From assembly GCA_900554835.1 (NCBI GenBank), contig USJD01000065.1, positions 1-17,508 of the forward strand: 17,508 nt of DNA. Direction: 5' to 3'. Of the stretch, positions 6,405 to 14,238 are shown in pieces; the first letter of the stretch is position 1, and each line of letters opens with the position of its first letter. Origin of the DNA: an uncultured Prevotella sp. (GTDB lineage Bacteria; Bacteroidota; Bacteroidia; Bacteroidales; Bacteroidaceae). The notes below the pieces were generated by a model. It saw only the letters and a list, made by a program, of their open reading frames with translations. It ran no database searches and was not told the origin of the DNA. Both the position numbers and the translations under genes were made by a program.

Positions 6405-9026
6405 TTATCCTCTCAGTTGGAGAAGGAGCGTGTTCAACTGGTTTTCGTCCTGCAGAAGTACCTCTCTTGGCTTACTTCCCTGAGCAGCACCTACGATTCC
6501 GGCTGCTTCCAACTGGTCCATCAGTCGTCCGGCTCTGTTGTATCCGATACTGAATCGGCGCTGTATCATACTCGTACTTCCCTGTTGTGACAAGACGATG
6601 GCATGCGCTGCTTCCTCAAAGTAAGGATCGAGATTGCGCGTATCCACATTTCCGCCGCCCACAGCTTCTCCGTCATTGGCTGGCTCTGGAAGTTCAAGTG
6701 GCTCGATAGGACCAGGCTGGCTGGAGATGTACTCGTTGATGCGCTCAATTTCCGGAGTATCTACGAATGCACACTGCACACGTACCGGCTCGTTGCCATT
6801 CAGATAGAGCATATCGCCTCGACCTATCAGCTGGTTGGCACCCGTTCTGTCCAGAATGGTCTTGGAGTCTATGGCAGATGTCACTTTGAAGGCGATACGG
6901 CCAGGGAAGTTGGCCTTGATATTACCCGTGATGATGGTCGTAGTAGGGCGCTGGGTTGCGATAATCATGTGGATACCCACGGCACGAGCCAGCTGGGCGA
7001 TACGGGCGATAGGAAGTTCCACCTCCTTGCCGGCAGTCATGATCAGGTCGCCAAACTCATCTATGATTACCACCACGTATGGCATATATTCATGACCGTC
7101 GGTCAGCTTGAGCCTGTGGTTGATGTACTTCTGGTTATACTCCTTGATGTTTCTGGCACCGGCTTTCTTCAGCAGGTCGTATCGGCTATCCATCAGCACA
7201 CAGAGACTGTTGAGCGTTCTTACCACCTTGGTAACATCTGTGATGATAGGTTCTTCCTCGTCAGAAACCGCCGCCATGAAATGGTTGGCGATGCGGGAGT
7301 AAACGCTGAATTCCACCTTCTTCGGGTCGATGAGCACCAGTTTCAGCTCATTAGGATGCTTCTTATATAATAAAGAGGTGATAATCGCATTCAGACCTAC
7401 AGATTTACCCTGTCCGGTAGCACCGGCTACGAGCAGGTGAGGAATCTTGGCCAGATCTACCATGAAAACCTCATTGGTGATCGTCTTACCCAGAGCGATA
7501 GGAAGTTCCATCTTGGTTTCCTGGAATTTCTTGGAGTTGAGGATACTTTCCATGCTCACGATATTGGCCTTGGCATTCGGCACCTCGATACCGATGGTTC
7601 CCTTGCCAGGAATAGGAGCGATGATACGGATACCCAAAGCTGCGAGACTCAGGGCGATATCATCTTCCAGATTCTTGATCTTGGAGATGCGCACACCTTC
7701 TGCTGGCTGAATCTCGTAGAGTGTAATCGTAGGACCTACCGTAGCTCGGATGGTCTTGATCTGCACACCGAAATTGCCCAAAACCTCGATGATTCGGTTT
7801 TTGTTGGCTATCTGTTCCTCTTCGTCAATATAAGCACCGTTGTCTTCATACTTCTTCAGCAGGTTGAGAGTAGGGTACTTATATCGGGTGAAAGGTTCCT
7901 TCGGGTTGATAGGCGTATTCAGCTCTACGGTGCTGCTTACGGTGTTGCTGGAAGCCTGTTCCTCGTTGGCAGCTACGGAGATATCCATGCCGATATGCTG
8001 GGAAGCGAGTTCGGCAGCTTTCTTTTCATCAGCTTCAGCCTGCGCTCTCTCGTTGCGCAATCTGCGCTGATTTTCCAGGAAAGATACGTTAGGGTCTTTG
8101 GCAGCTGCCGCTACAGAAGCGCTTTCGCCTGCTGCATCTTCGGCAATGCCTGCCTCATTTTCCGCAGCCATATTTCCTGCGTCTTGTGTAGCTGCTCCTT
8201 CTTCAGCTTTGTCTGGATTTACATCCAGATCTATCACCTTGGCAGGTTCCGGATCCTTAAACTCGGAATCCACAGGTTCTTCTTCCTCTTCCTGTTTGAT
8301 ACCATTTTCTGCATTCGCATAAGCCTGTGCAATGGCATCCGGCTCGTTGTCTTCACCATTCTTGCCGTGATTGGTGATTTCGAAGTGCACCTTGCTTGTA
8401 ATATATCCGATAGGGTTGAGCGCCTTTCTGATTACGGTGATGGTTTCGGTAGTCAGGTAGGTGAGGAAAGCGATGGCAGTAAAGAGCAGAATCGCTGTAA
8501 GACCCGGTGCACCCACTACGTTTTCCAAGTTCTGTACGACAAAGATTCCATGCTTTCCTCCAGGATTGAAGATAAGTCCACCCGTAAGTGGCGTCAGGAA
8601 TTTGGCGAATGTGATGGCACACCATTCCATGACGATCATGGTGCTGAAAAACCATTTCCACAGATTGATTTTGTAGGCATGCATGAGCTGCAATCCCCAT
8701 ATTATAAAAAAGGTGGGGAGCAGGAATGATGGAAATCCGAAATTCTGTGAAATCAGCCAGTAGGAGATGATAGCACCCAGCGAACCGCAATAATTCTGGA
8801 ACTGGTGCTCACTGTTGGTCCATTCTCCTGCTCGCATTTCTTCCAGAATACTTTGGTCTGCCGCACCCGTATTCAAAAAAGAAACCATTGCGATGATGGT
8901 AACTACAGAAATGGTGACCAGAGCCAATCCTAAGAAGAAATCAGTAATAGTATTATTGAAAATATATTGTAAGCCAATTGCTTGACTGAAGCTTTTGGTT
9001 TTCTGTTCAGTTCTTTTTTTTGCCAT
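6405..9026 (-). CDS. ftsK: DNA translocase FtsK
   Basis: The 873-residue protein has the full FtsK/SpoIIIE architecture. The N-terminal membrane domain has about four transmembrane segments (around residues 29-51, 82-115, 124-146 and 174-192). A long acidic/Ala-rich linker follows (about 220-370). The motor domain has Walker A GATGQGKS (535-542) and Walker B VVVIIDEFGD (D656), with ATQRPTTTIITG after it. The C-terminal winged-helix gamma domain runs from about 800 to 860 and contains SMIQRRFSIGYNRAGRLMDQLEAAGIVG, which in the family reads oriented DNA motifs and contacts XerD. The protein pumps chromosomal DNA across the closing septum and promotes dimer resolution. The start at 9026 fits a -7 element 28 bp upstream. 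Several long open frames on the opposite strand are shadows of this gene. Confidence 0.97.
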   Translation of the reverse strand: MAKKRTEQKTKSFSQAIGLQYIFNNTITDFFLGLALVTISVVTIIAMVSFLNTGAADQSILEEMRAGEWTNSEHQFQNYCGSLGAIISYWLISQNFGFPSFLLPTFFIIWGLQLMHAYKINLWKWFFSTMIVMEWCAITFAKFLTPLTGGLIFNPGGKHGIFVVQNLENVVGAPGLTAILLFTAIAFLTYLTTETITVIRKALNPIGYITSKVHFEITNHGKNGEDNEPDAIAQAYANAENGIKQEEEEEPVDSEFKDPEPAKVIDLDVNPDKAEEGAATQDAGNMAAENEAGIAEDAAGESASVAAAAKDPNVSFLENQRRLRNERAQAEADEKKAAELASQHIGMDISVAANEEQASSNTVSSTVELNTPINPKEPFTRYKYPTLNLLKKYEDNGAYIDEEEQIANKNRIIEVLGNFGVQIKTIRATVGPTITLYEIQPAEGVRISKIKNLEDDIALSLAALGIRIIAPIPGKGTIGIEVPNAKANIVSMESILNSKKFQETKMELPIALGKTITNEVFMVDLAKIPHLLVAGATGQGKSVGLNAIITSLLYKKHPNELKLVLIDPKKVEFSVYSRIANHFMAAVSDEEEPIITDVTKVVRTLNSLCVLMDSRYDLLKKAGARNIKEYNQKYINHRLKLTDGHEYMPYVVVIIDEFGDLIMTAGKEVELPIARIAQLARAVGIHMIIATQRPTTTIITGNIKANFPGRIAFKVTSAIDSKTILDRTGANQLIGRGDMLYLNGNEPVRVQCAFVDTPEIERINEYISSQPGPIEPLELPEPANDGEAVGGGNVDTRNLDPYFEEAAHAIVLSQQGSTSMIQRRFSIGYNRAGRLMDQLEAAGIVGAAQGSKPREVLLQDENQLNTLLLQLRG

Positions 9027-9053
9027 TTTTGATGTTCTTGAATTATTTATCTT

Positions 9054-9062
9054 GCAAAAGTA
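9054..9062 (-). promoter_or_regulatory. -7 promoter element TACTTTTGC for ftsK
   Basis: Minus-strand TACTTTTGC fits TAnnTTTG and lies 27 bp before the ftsK ATG, predicting a leader of roughly 20 nt. No good -33 box is visible 19-21 bp upstream. It forms one side of the divergent ftsK/exonuclease promoter region (9027-9188). Confidence 0.65.
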
Positions 9063-9132
9063 GCTAAAATAATCGAAAAAATCGAGATTTTAATGCTAAT
9101 TTTTCTAATTTTTGCGAGAAAGTTGATTTACA

Positions 9133-9165
9133 TTTGGTCAATTCATTTATAAATTGTACTTTTGC
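9133..9165 (+). promoter_or_regulatory. Consensus Bacteroidota promoter for the exonuclease-dnaB cluster
   Basis: A -33 box TTTG (9133-9136) and a -7 element TACTTTTGC (9157-9165) are separated by exactly 20 bp, the preferred Bacteroidota spacing. Transcription should begin near 9171, about 18 nt before ATG 9189. This also excludes the in-frame TTG at 9162, which lies inside the -7 element, as the translation start. Confidence 0.82.
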
Positions 9166-9188
9166 ATTCTGAAATCTTGGAAATAATA

Positions 9189-9863
9189 ATGAAGACAATA
9201 TTCAAAAAGTATGATAAGCATGCTATTGTAGCATTGCCCAGAGTAATCTTTGAGGGGGAAATTAAGGTGATTGATCACCCGGAGGATGTTGAGACGGCAG
9301 TTGATTTCTTGCTGGCTCAAGACATTCTTGGTGTAGATACGGAAACTCGTCCTTCTTTTAAAAGAGGTATAAGCTATGAGGTATGCTTGCTTCAGGTAAG
9401 TACAGAGAATGTCTGTTTCCTGTTCCGCTTGAATTGTGTAGGAATGCATCCTGCTATCATTAGACTCCTGGCAGATAAGAAGGTGCCTAAGATTGGTCTT
9501 TCCTGGCATGATGATCTTAATCAGCTTCATAAAAGGGCTGAATTTGAACCGGGCAACTTTATCGAGATTCAGGATATGGCTAAGGATTTGGGACTGATTG
9601 ATATGAGTCTGCAGAAAATATACGCCAATCTTTTTCATCTGAAAATCAGTAAGGCACAGCGCTTGAGCAACTGGGAAGTTGCTGAGTTGAAGGATTCTCA
9701 AAAAATATATGCTGCTACTGATGCATGGGCGTGTATCCAACTCTATAAGGAGTTCAATAAACTCAAAATGACGCATGACTATGTGCTGATTGAGCCGAAA
9801 ATAGAGGAATCTCAGGCAGAGCCTCAAGTCGAACTGATTTCTCAATCGAAAGCATCATCTTGA
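9189..9863 (+). CDS. 3'-5' exonuclease, DEDDy/RNase D-like (DNA_pol_A_exo1 fold)
   Basis: The 224-residue protein is essentially a single DEDDy exonuclease domain. Exo I is GVDTETRP (D50, E52). Exo II is GLSWHDDLNQL (D108/D109). Exo III is YAATDAW, with the Y174-x3-D178 pattern that defines the DEDDy class. Such enzymes use two metal ions to remove nucleotides from 3' ends of RNA or DNA. There is no HRDC domain, so it is shorter than true RNase D, and the natural substrate is unknown. The last 25 residues are polar, rich in Glu, Gln and Ser. It is cytoplasmic, with no signal peptide. ATG 9189 is chosen over the upstream TTG because the promoter -7 element overlaps the TTG. It is the first gene of a same-strand cluster and lies 62 bp before the methyltransferase gene. 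Confidence 0.88.
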   Translation: MKTIFKKYDKHAIVALPRVIFEGEIKVIDHPEDVETAVDFLLAQDILGVDTETRPSFKRGISYEVCLLQVSTENVCFLFRLNCVGMHPAIIRLLADKKVPKIGLSWHDDLNQLHKRAEFEPGNFIEIQDMAKDLGLIDMSLQKIYANLFHLKISKAQRLSNWEVAELKDSQKIYAATDAWACIQLYKEFNKLKMTHDYVLIEPKIEESQAEPQVELISQSKASS

Positions 9864-9865
9864 GA

Positions 9866-9886
9866 CTATATATATAATAAGGTGTA
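9866..9886 (+). repeat. 21-bp intergenic element, copy 2
   Basis: This copy is identical to 2267-2287. It begins two bases after the exonuclease stop codon and ends 39 bp before the ATG of the rRNA methyltransferase. Sequences on either side of the two copies do not match, so the identity is limited to this short element. Confidence 0.6.
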
Positions 9887-9925
9887 ATACAGATACAAAA
9901 TAGACAACATACAAAGTAAGATAAT

Positions 9926-11107
9926 ATGTATAAGAATATATATTTGAAAAGGGGAAAGGAAGAGTCCCTGAAACGTTTTCATCCTTGGGTCTTTTCTGGT
10001 GCTATCGCGAAGATGGACGAAGGTGTCGTAGAAGGTGAGATTGTACGTGTCATCACTTCTACTGGGGATTTTATTGCTGTGGGACATTATCAGATAGGTT
10101 CCATCGCAGTTCGTGTTCTTTCTTTCCATGATGTTGCCATAGATGACGAGTTTTGGTGCTCTCGTCTTGACTCTGCCCTCAGGATGCGTATCGCTGTGGG
10201 CATCGCCGACAACGCAGCCAATAATACCTATCGACTGGTGCATGGTGAGGGTGATAATCTGCCTGGACTGGTTATCGACTGCTACGGAGAGACTGCCGTG
10301 ATGCAGGCGCATAGCGTGGGTATGCACGTCAACAGAATGGAAGTAGCTCAGGCTCTTGCAAAAGTGATGGGCGACAGACTCAAGAATATTTATTATAAGA
10401 GTGAAACAACTTTGCCATTCAAGGCTGATCTCCGTCAGGAAAACGGATTTATTCTGGGTGGTGATGCTGACAATGTGGCTGTTGAGAATGGGTTGAAATT
10501 CCATATCGATTGGCTGAGAGGCCAGAAGACCGGTTTCTTTGTGGATCAGCGCGAAAACCGTTCGCTTCTGGAACATTATGCCAAAGGCAAGAGCGTACTG
10601 AATATGTTCTGCTATACCGGAGGCTTTTCCGTATATGCCATGAGAGGCGATGCCAAACTCGTGCATTCTGTAGATAGCAGCGCCAAAGCGATAGAGCTGA
10701 CCAATGAGAATGTAAATCTCAACTTCCCTGATGACAGCCGTCATGAGGCTTTCTGCGAAGATGCATTCAAGTATCTTGACGATCACGACCAGCAGTATGA
10801 TCTCATCGTACTCGACCCGCCAGCTTTTGCCAAGCACAGAGCCGCTCTGCGCAATGCCTTGAAGGGTTATACTCGCCTGAATGTGAAGGGACTTCAGCGC
10901 ATCAAGCACGGAGGCATCCTCTTTACCTTCAGTTGTTCGCAGGTTGTTACGAAAGACAACTTCCGCAATGCAGTTTTCACGGCAGCAGCACAGGCAGGAC
11001 GAAAGGTGAGAATCCTGCATCAGCTTCATCAGCCAGCCGACCATCCTATCAATATCTATCATCCGGAAGGTGAGTATCTCAAGGGATTGGTCTTGTATGT
11101 AGAATAA
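9926..11107 (+). CDS. rlmI: Class I SAM-dependent rRNA methyltransferase, RlmI-like (23S rRNA m5C)
   Basis: The 393-residue protein matches the RlmI/YccW family, which methylates C5 of a cytosine in 23S rRNA (C1962 in E. coli). The N-terminal part (about 1-80, LKRGKEESLKRFHPWVFSGAI) is a PUA-type RNA-binding domain. A middle segment contains KTGFFVDQRENR (201-212). The Rossmann domain follows, with SAM-binding motif I VLNMFCYTGGFSVYA (224-238), acidic VDSS (249-252), and motif IV LDPPAF (296-301). FTFSCSQ (334-340) includes Cys337, the expected catalytic cysteine. Its length is close to E. coli RlmI (about 396). It is cytoplasmic. The gene is 62 bp after the exonuclease and 14 bp before the lipoprotein gene, so it is probably in the same transcript. 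The target site is assumed from family membership. Confidence 0.9.
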   Translation: MYKNIYLKRGKEESLKRFHPWVFSGAIAKMDEGVVEGEIVRVITSTGDFIAVGHYQIGSIAVRVLSFHDVAIDDEFWCSRLDSALRMRIAVGIADNAANNTYRLVHGEGDNLPGLVIDCYGETAVMQAHSVGMHVNRMEVAQALAKVMGDRLKNIYYKSETTLPFKADLRQENGFILGGDADNVAVENGLKFHIDWLRGQKTGFFVDQRENRSLLEHYAKGKSVLNMFCYTGGFSVYAMRGDAKLVHSVDSSAKAIELTNENVNLNFPDDSRHEAFCEDAFKYLDDHDQQYDLIVLDPPAFAKHRAALRNALKGYTRLNVKGLQRIKHGGILFTFSCSQVVTKDNFRNAVFTAAAQAGRKVRILHQLHQPADHPINIYHPEGEYLKGLVLYVE

Positions 11108-11121
11108 GGAATGAAACTATT

Positions 11122-12036
11122 ATGAAGAAAACGACTGTAGTTGTGCTTTTGCTGGTAGCATGGCTTTCGGCACTTGTCGGATGCGGCGACTCCAAGGAGA
11201 AAGTCCGTCGCCTGTCTATGCAGGAAAAGGCGCGTCAAGATAGTATTGACAAAGCTTCTTTCAAGGTGGGTGTCATGCCTACCTTGGATTGTTTGCCTGT
11301 CTTTGTGGCACATGATGAAAAACTTTTCGACTCCCTGGGAGTTACTGTGCATCTGAAGTGCTACTCTGCGCAGATGGACTGCGATACTGCTCTTGAACGA
11401 GGTCGGGTAGAAGGTGCCATCTCAGATCTGATACGCGCTAAGCATATTATCAAGAGAGGAACTCCTTTGGAATTTCCTATTTCTACCAATACTTATTGGC
11501 AATTGATTACCAATAGGAGAGCACGTATCTCAGAACTGAAGCAGCTTTCTGACAAGATGATTGCCATGACAAGATATTCTGCTACTGATTATTTGGCTGA
11601 TTTGGCGATAGATAGTGCCAAACCTAAATATGATGTATATCGGGTGCAGATTAATGATGTGAGAATACGTCTGAAAATGCTGCTCAATAATGAAATGGAT
11701 GCGGTTCTTTTGACTGAACCTCAGGCCACCAAAGCCCGAAAAGAGCGGCATTCTGTTCTCATGGACAGCAGAGATAAGGGCTTGAGATTGGGTGTCTTTG
11801 CTTTTAGAGAAAAGGCACTTAAATCTACTGAACGAAAAAAGCAACTTGATTTGTTCATCAAAGGATATAATCAGGCTGTTGACAGTATAAATAAAAATGG
11901 TTTTGTACACTATTCGGATTTATTCCGTAAATATTGTGATGCAGATCTTGCTGTAGTGAAGGCTTTGCCGAAACTGAAGTTTGATCATGCTGGTAAACCG
12001 AAAACTGTTGATTTTTTACGACCTTACAAAAAGTAA
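11122..12036 (+). CDS. Orphan solute-binding-protein-like lipoprotein (NMT1/SsuA-type fold)
   Basis: The 304-residue protein begins with a lipoprotein signal peptide: MKK, a hydrophobic core VVVLLLVAWLSALVG and Cys21 in a good lipobox (ALVGC). It should therefore be lipid-anchored in the envelope. After a charged linker (22-45) comes a domain that resembles ABC-transporter solute-binding proteins of the NMT1/SsuA/TauA kind. Features are KVGVMPTLDCLPVFVAHDEKLFDSLGVTVHLKCYSAQMDCDTALERGRVEGAISDL near the start, then an ITNRRARISELKQLSDK lobe-2 segment and MDAVLLTEPQATKAR. No permease or ATPase gene lies next to it. It is flanked by an rRNA methyltransferase and a TPR protein (6-bp gap), so it may not serve transport at all. 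The ligand is unknown. Fold assignment is moderate and based on motif resemblance only. Confidence 0.75.
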   Translation: MKKTTVVVLLLVAWLSALVGCGDSKEKVRRLSMQEKARQDSIDKASFKVGVMPTLDCLPVFVAHDEKLFDSLGVTVHLKCYSAQMDCDTALERGRVEGAISDLIRAKHIIKRGTPLEFPISTNTYWQLITNRRARISELKQLSDKMIAMTRYSATDYLADLAIDSAKPKYDVYRVQINDVRIRLKMLLNNEMDAVLLTEPQATKARKERHSVLMDSRDKGLRLGVFAFREKALKSTERKKQLDLFIKGYNQAVDSINKNGFVHYSDLFRKYCDADLAVVKALPKLKFDHAGKPKTVDFLRPYKK

Positions 12037-12042
12037 CAAACT

Positions 12043-14172
12043 ATGAATGGATTAAATTCAAAAAGCCCAATTTTGCAGATAACTGTAGAATGTGGGGATG
12101 GTTATTATCGTAAGTGTCTAACGCATTCTAACGAGTATTTAATCCAAAATCCTATCTGTCCGGGTTTGAAAGACGAAGTGCAGGATGTGTTGGACACTTT
12201 TGATAAAATGGTTTACTGCTATGCTAAGGGAATCAAAGATCCAAAAATGGCAGAAATATATGCGGGCATTGAATCTTTCTGTCGTAATTTGGTACATCAT
12301 CTTCAGATGTATGAAGCCATTCAGAATGATTCTTTATTTAAGGCTGCTTATGATAGCAGTAAGGCTTTAGATTTAAGACAAATTGGAGAAAGAGCGGAGA
12401 AGGGAGATGTCGATAAAGATTTCCTTGATAGCGTCTTTTCTTATGTTCTAACTGTTCGTCTGTGGGATGACCGAAAACTATCTTATTTTGCAGATCTTGT
12501 TTCCAATCCTGCAACTGATTATCGTGTAGCTGCTATGATGATATCTGCAGCCATGTTGTCATCAATCAAAGTCTTCAATTATAAAATGATGACAACTTTC
12601 TACGATCTTTGGAAAAAGTCTCAGGATGTGAAGATAAAAGAACGTATTCTTGTGGCTTGGGCAGTCATGTTGATTTCCGCAGATATCAAGAATTACTCTT
12701 ATGTAAAACAGTTTGTTAATAAAATCAAGGAAGATGAACCTACAATCGCACATCTTTATGCTATCCAGAAACAGATTCTTTTCTGTATGGATGCTGCAGA
12801 AGATGCTCAACAATTCAGCGCAGATATCATGAATGCGTTCCCTGATGAAAAATGGAACCGGCCTCTGGAGAACGATGAGAAACCTTCTCTTGACGAGATT
12901 CTCACTCCAGAAAAGAAAGAGGAAATGGTGATGTCTATTGATGAAAATATCAATAAAATGGTGAATATGCAGAAGCAGGGAGCTGATGTCTTCTTCGATG
13001 GTTTCTCTCAGATGAAGAGTTTTGATTTCTTCAATACGGCATCCAATTGGTTTGTTCCATATTATGAGTCTAATCCTGCCCTGTATCCCTTGTTGGAAAT
13101 CCTGGAGGGTGATGATACTTTCTTGAGAACTCTGAAACTTTCACATTCTTTCTGTGATGGGGATAAATACAGTTTCAGTTTTTGTATGGCTGCATCTTTG
13201 AAAGGTACTTTGTCTGCACTCTTACCTATTGTAAAAGAAGGATTCGGACCTATGTTTAGTGAAACCGATGTTCATAATCCTAAAGAATTGGCTTTCCTGA
13301 TAAGAAGAGAATGCTTGCAGGATTTGTATCGTTTCCTGACTTTGTCTTCTTTCAAAAATTCGTTTCCGAAGGTATTCTCATCAGAACAAGATTCAATTGC
13401 ATATTTCTTTGCCAAGCCTTTATTTAAGGCTGATGAAAAGTTTGATAGAGTTAGGCTCTATATCTGCGATTTCCTTTTTAAGCGCAATCAGTCTGTGCGC
13501 TTAAGTTTCTTCCTCTCTGATACTCCAAGATGTAAGGAAGAAAAGTTAATGAAGGGATTATTCCTGTTGTCTATGGCAGAATATGAGTTAGCTATTGATG
13601 TGCTTTCTCCGTATCAGGACAAAGAAGAAAATGTTGAAGTTATCAAACCTGCTCTGGTCAAGTGTTATATTGGTCTGCATCAATATGATAAAGCTTTGGA
13701 ACTGTGTGAGCAGTTGATCAGTTTGAAGTCAACGACGAAGAGATTGCTACAGAAGGTTTACTGTCTCTTCCAGTTGTATCGTACGGATGAAGCCATGGCT
13801 ATTCTATATGAAATGGATTACAAAAATCCTAATAATCTGCAGATTCTCCGTCCTTTGGCTTGGGGAAATATCTTAAGATTTGAATATGAGAAGGCGAAGG
13901 ATATATATGAACGTTTAGCATCTGATGATTTTTCTTCCATCCCTGAAGATTCTTATAATTTGGCTATATGTTTATGGTTGCAGGGTGATGTTAGAACTAG
14001 TATTTCACTCTTCAATAGGTATTTGGAACTTGCCGATATTGATGTCGCAACCCTGATCCAACAACTTTATGATGATTTTAAGATGTTGAAGAATAATGGC
14101 GTTCTGGAATTTGAAGTGAATATCTTGAAGGATGCTATTTCACAATATGTAGAAAGAAAACAAAAAAGGTAA
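12043..14172 (+). CDS. Large helical protein with C-terminal tetratricopeptide repeats, function unknown
   Basis: I do not recognise a named family for the 709-residue product. It lacks a signal peptide and membrane segments, so it is probably cytoplasmic. The N-terminal two thirds (1-500) look almost wholly alpha-helical, with acidic stretches and a Met-rich segment around 300-325. From about residue 505 to 680 there are degenerate TPR-like helix pairs: MAEYELAIDVLSPYQ, CYIGLHQYDKALELCEQLI, YCLFQLYRTDEAMAILYEM, ILRFEYEKAKDIYERLA and LAICLWLQGDVRTSISLFNRYLEL. TPRs usually mediate protein-protein contacts. The gene starts 6 bp after the lipoprotein gene and ends 66 bp before dnaB, so it belongs to the same cluster. 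Compared with neighbours its codons are more A/T-rich. Whether it partners with DnaB or the lipoprotein cannot be judged from sequence. Confidence 0.85.
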   Translation: MNGLNSKSPILQITVECGDGYYRKCLTHSNEYLIQNPICPGLKDEVQDVLDTFDKMVYCYAKGIKDPKMAEIYAGIESFCRNLVHHLQMYEAIQNDSLFKAAYDSSKALDLRQIGERAEKGDVDKDFLDSVFSYVLTVRLWDDRKLSYFADLVSNPATDYRVAAMMISAAMLSSIKVFNYKMMTTFYDLWKKSQDVKIKERILVAWAVMLISADIKNYSYVKQFVNKIKEDEPTIAHLYAIQKQILFCMDAAEDAQQFSADIMNAFPDEKWNRPLENDEKPSLDEILTPEKKEEMVMSIDENINKMVNMQKQGADVFFDGFSQMKSFDFFNTASNWFVPYYESNPALYPLLEILEGDDTFLRTLKLSHSFCDGDKYSFSFCMAASLKGTLSALLPIVKEGFGPMFSETDVHNPKELAFLIRRECLQDLYRFLTLSSFKNSFPKVFSSEQDSIAYFFAKPLFKADEKFDRVRLYICDFLFKRNQSVRLSFFLSDTPRCKEEKLMKGLFLLSMAEYELAIDVLSPYQDKEENVEVIKPALVKCYIGLHQYDKALELCEQLISLKSTTKRLLQKVYCLFQLYRTDEAMAILYEMDYKNPNNLQILRPLAWGNILRFEYEKAKDIYERLASDDFSSIPEDSYNLAICLWLQGDVRTSISLFNRYLELADIDVATLIQQLYDDFKMLKNNGVLEFEVNILKDAISQYVERKQKR

Positions 14173-14238
14173 TTCGTTTTGTCTGTTAGAAGAATGGCAA
14201 TTCGTCTTTATCTTAATATATAATATGAATGAGTAATT

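Noticed and set aside
7437..8729. 430-codon open frame on the plus strand
   Set aside because: It lies wholly opposite ftsK, whose Walker motifs and gamma domain are intact. The shadow protein has no domain and no promoter.
9866..11062. 398-codon open frame on the minus strand
   Set aside because: It is antisense to the RlmI-like methyltransferase, which has clear motifs. The reverse product has no recognisable family.
14171..14216. Imperfect direct repeat AATTCGT... (14171 and 14199) before dnaB
   Set aside because: Only about a dozen matched bases with mismatches in A/T-rich DNA. No operator symmetry and no promoter match, so probably chance.
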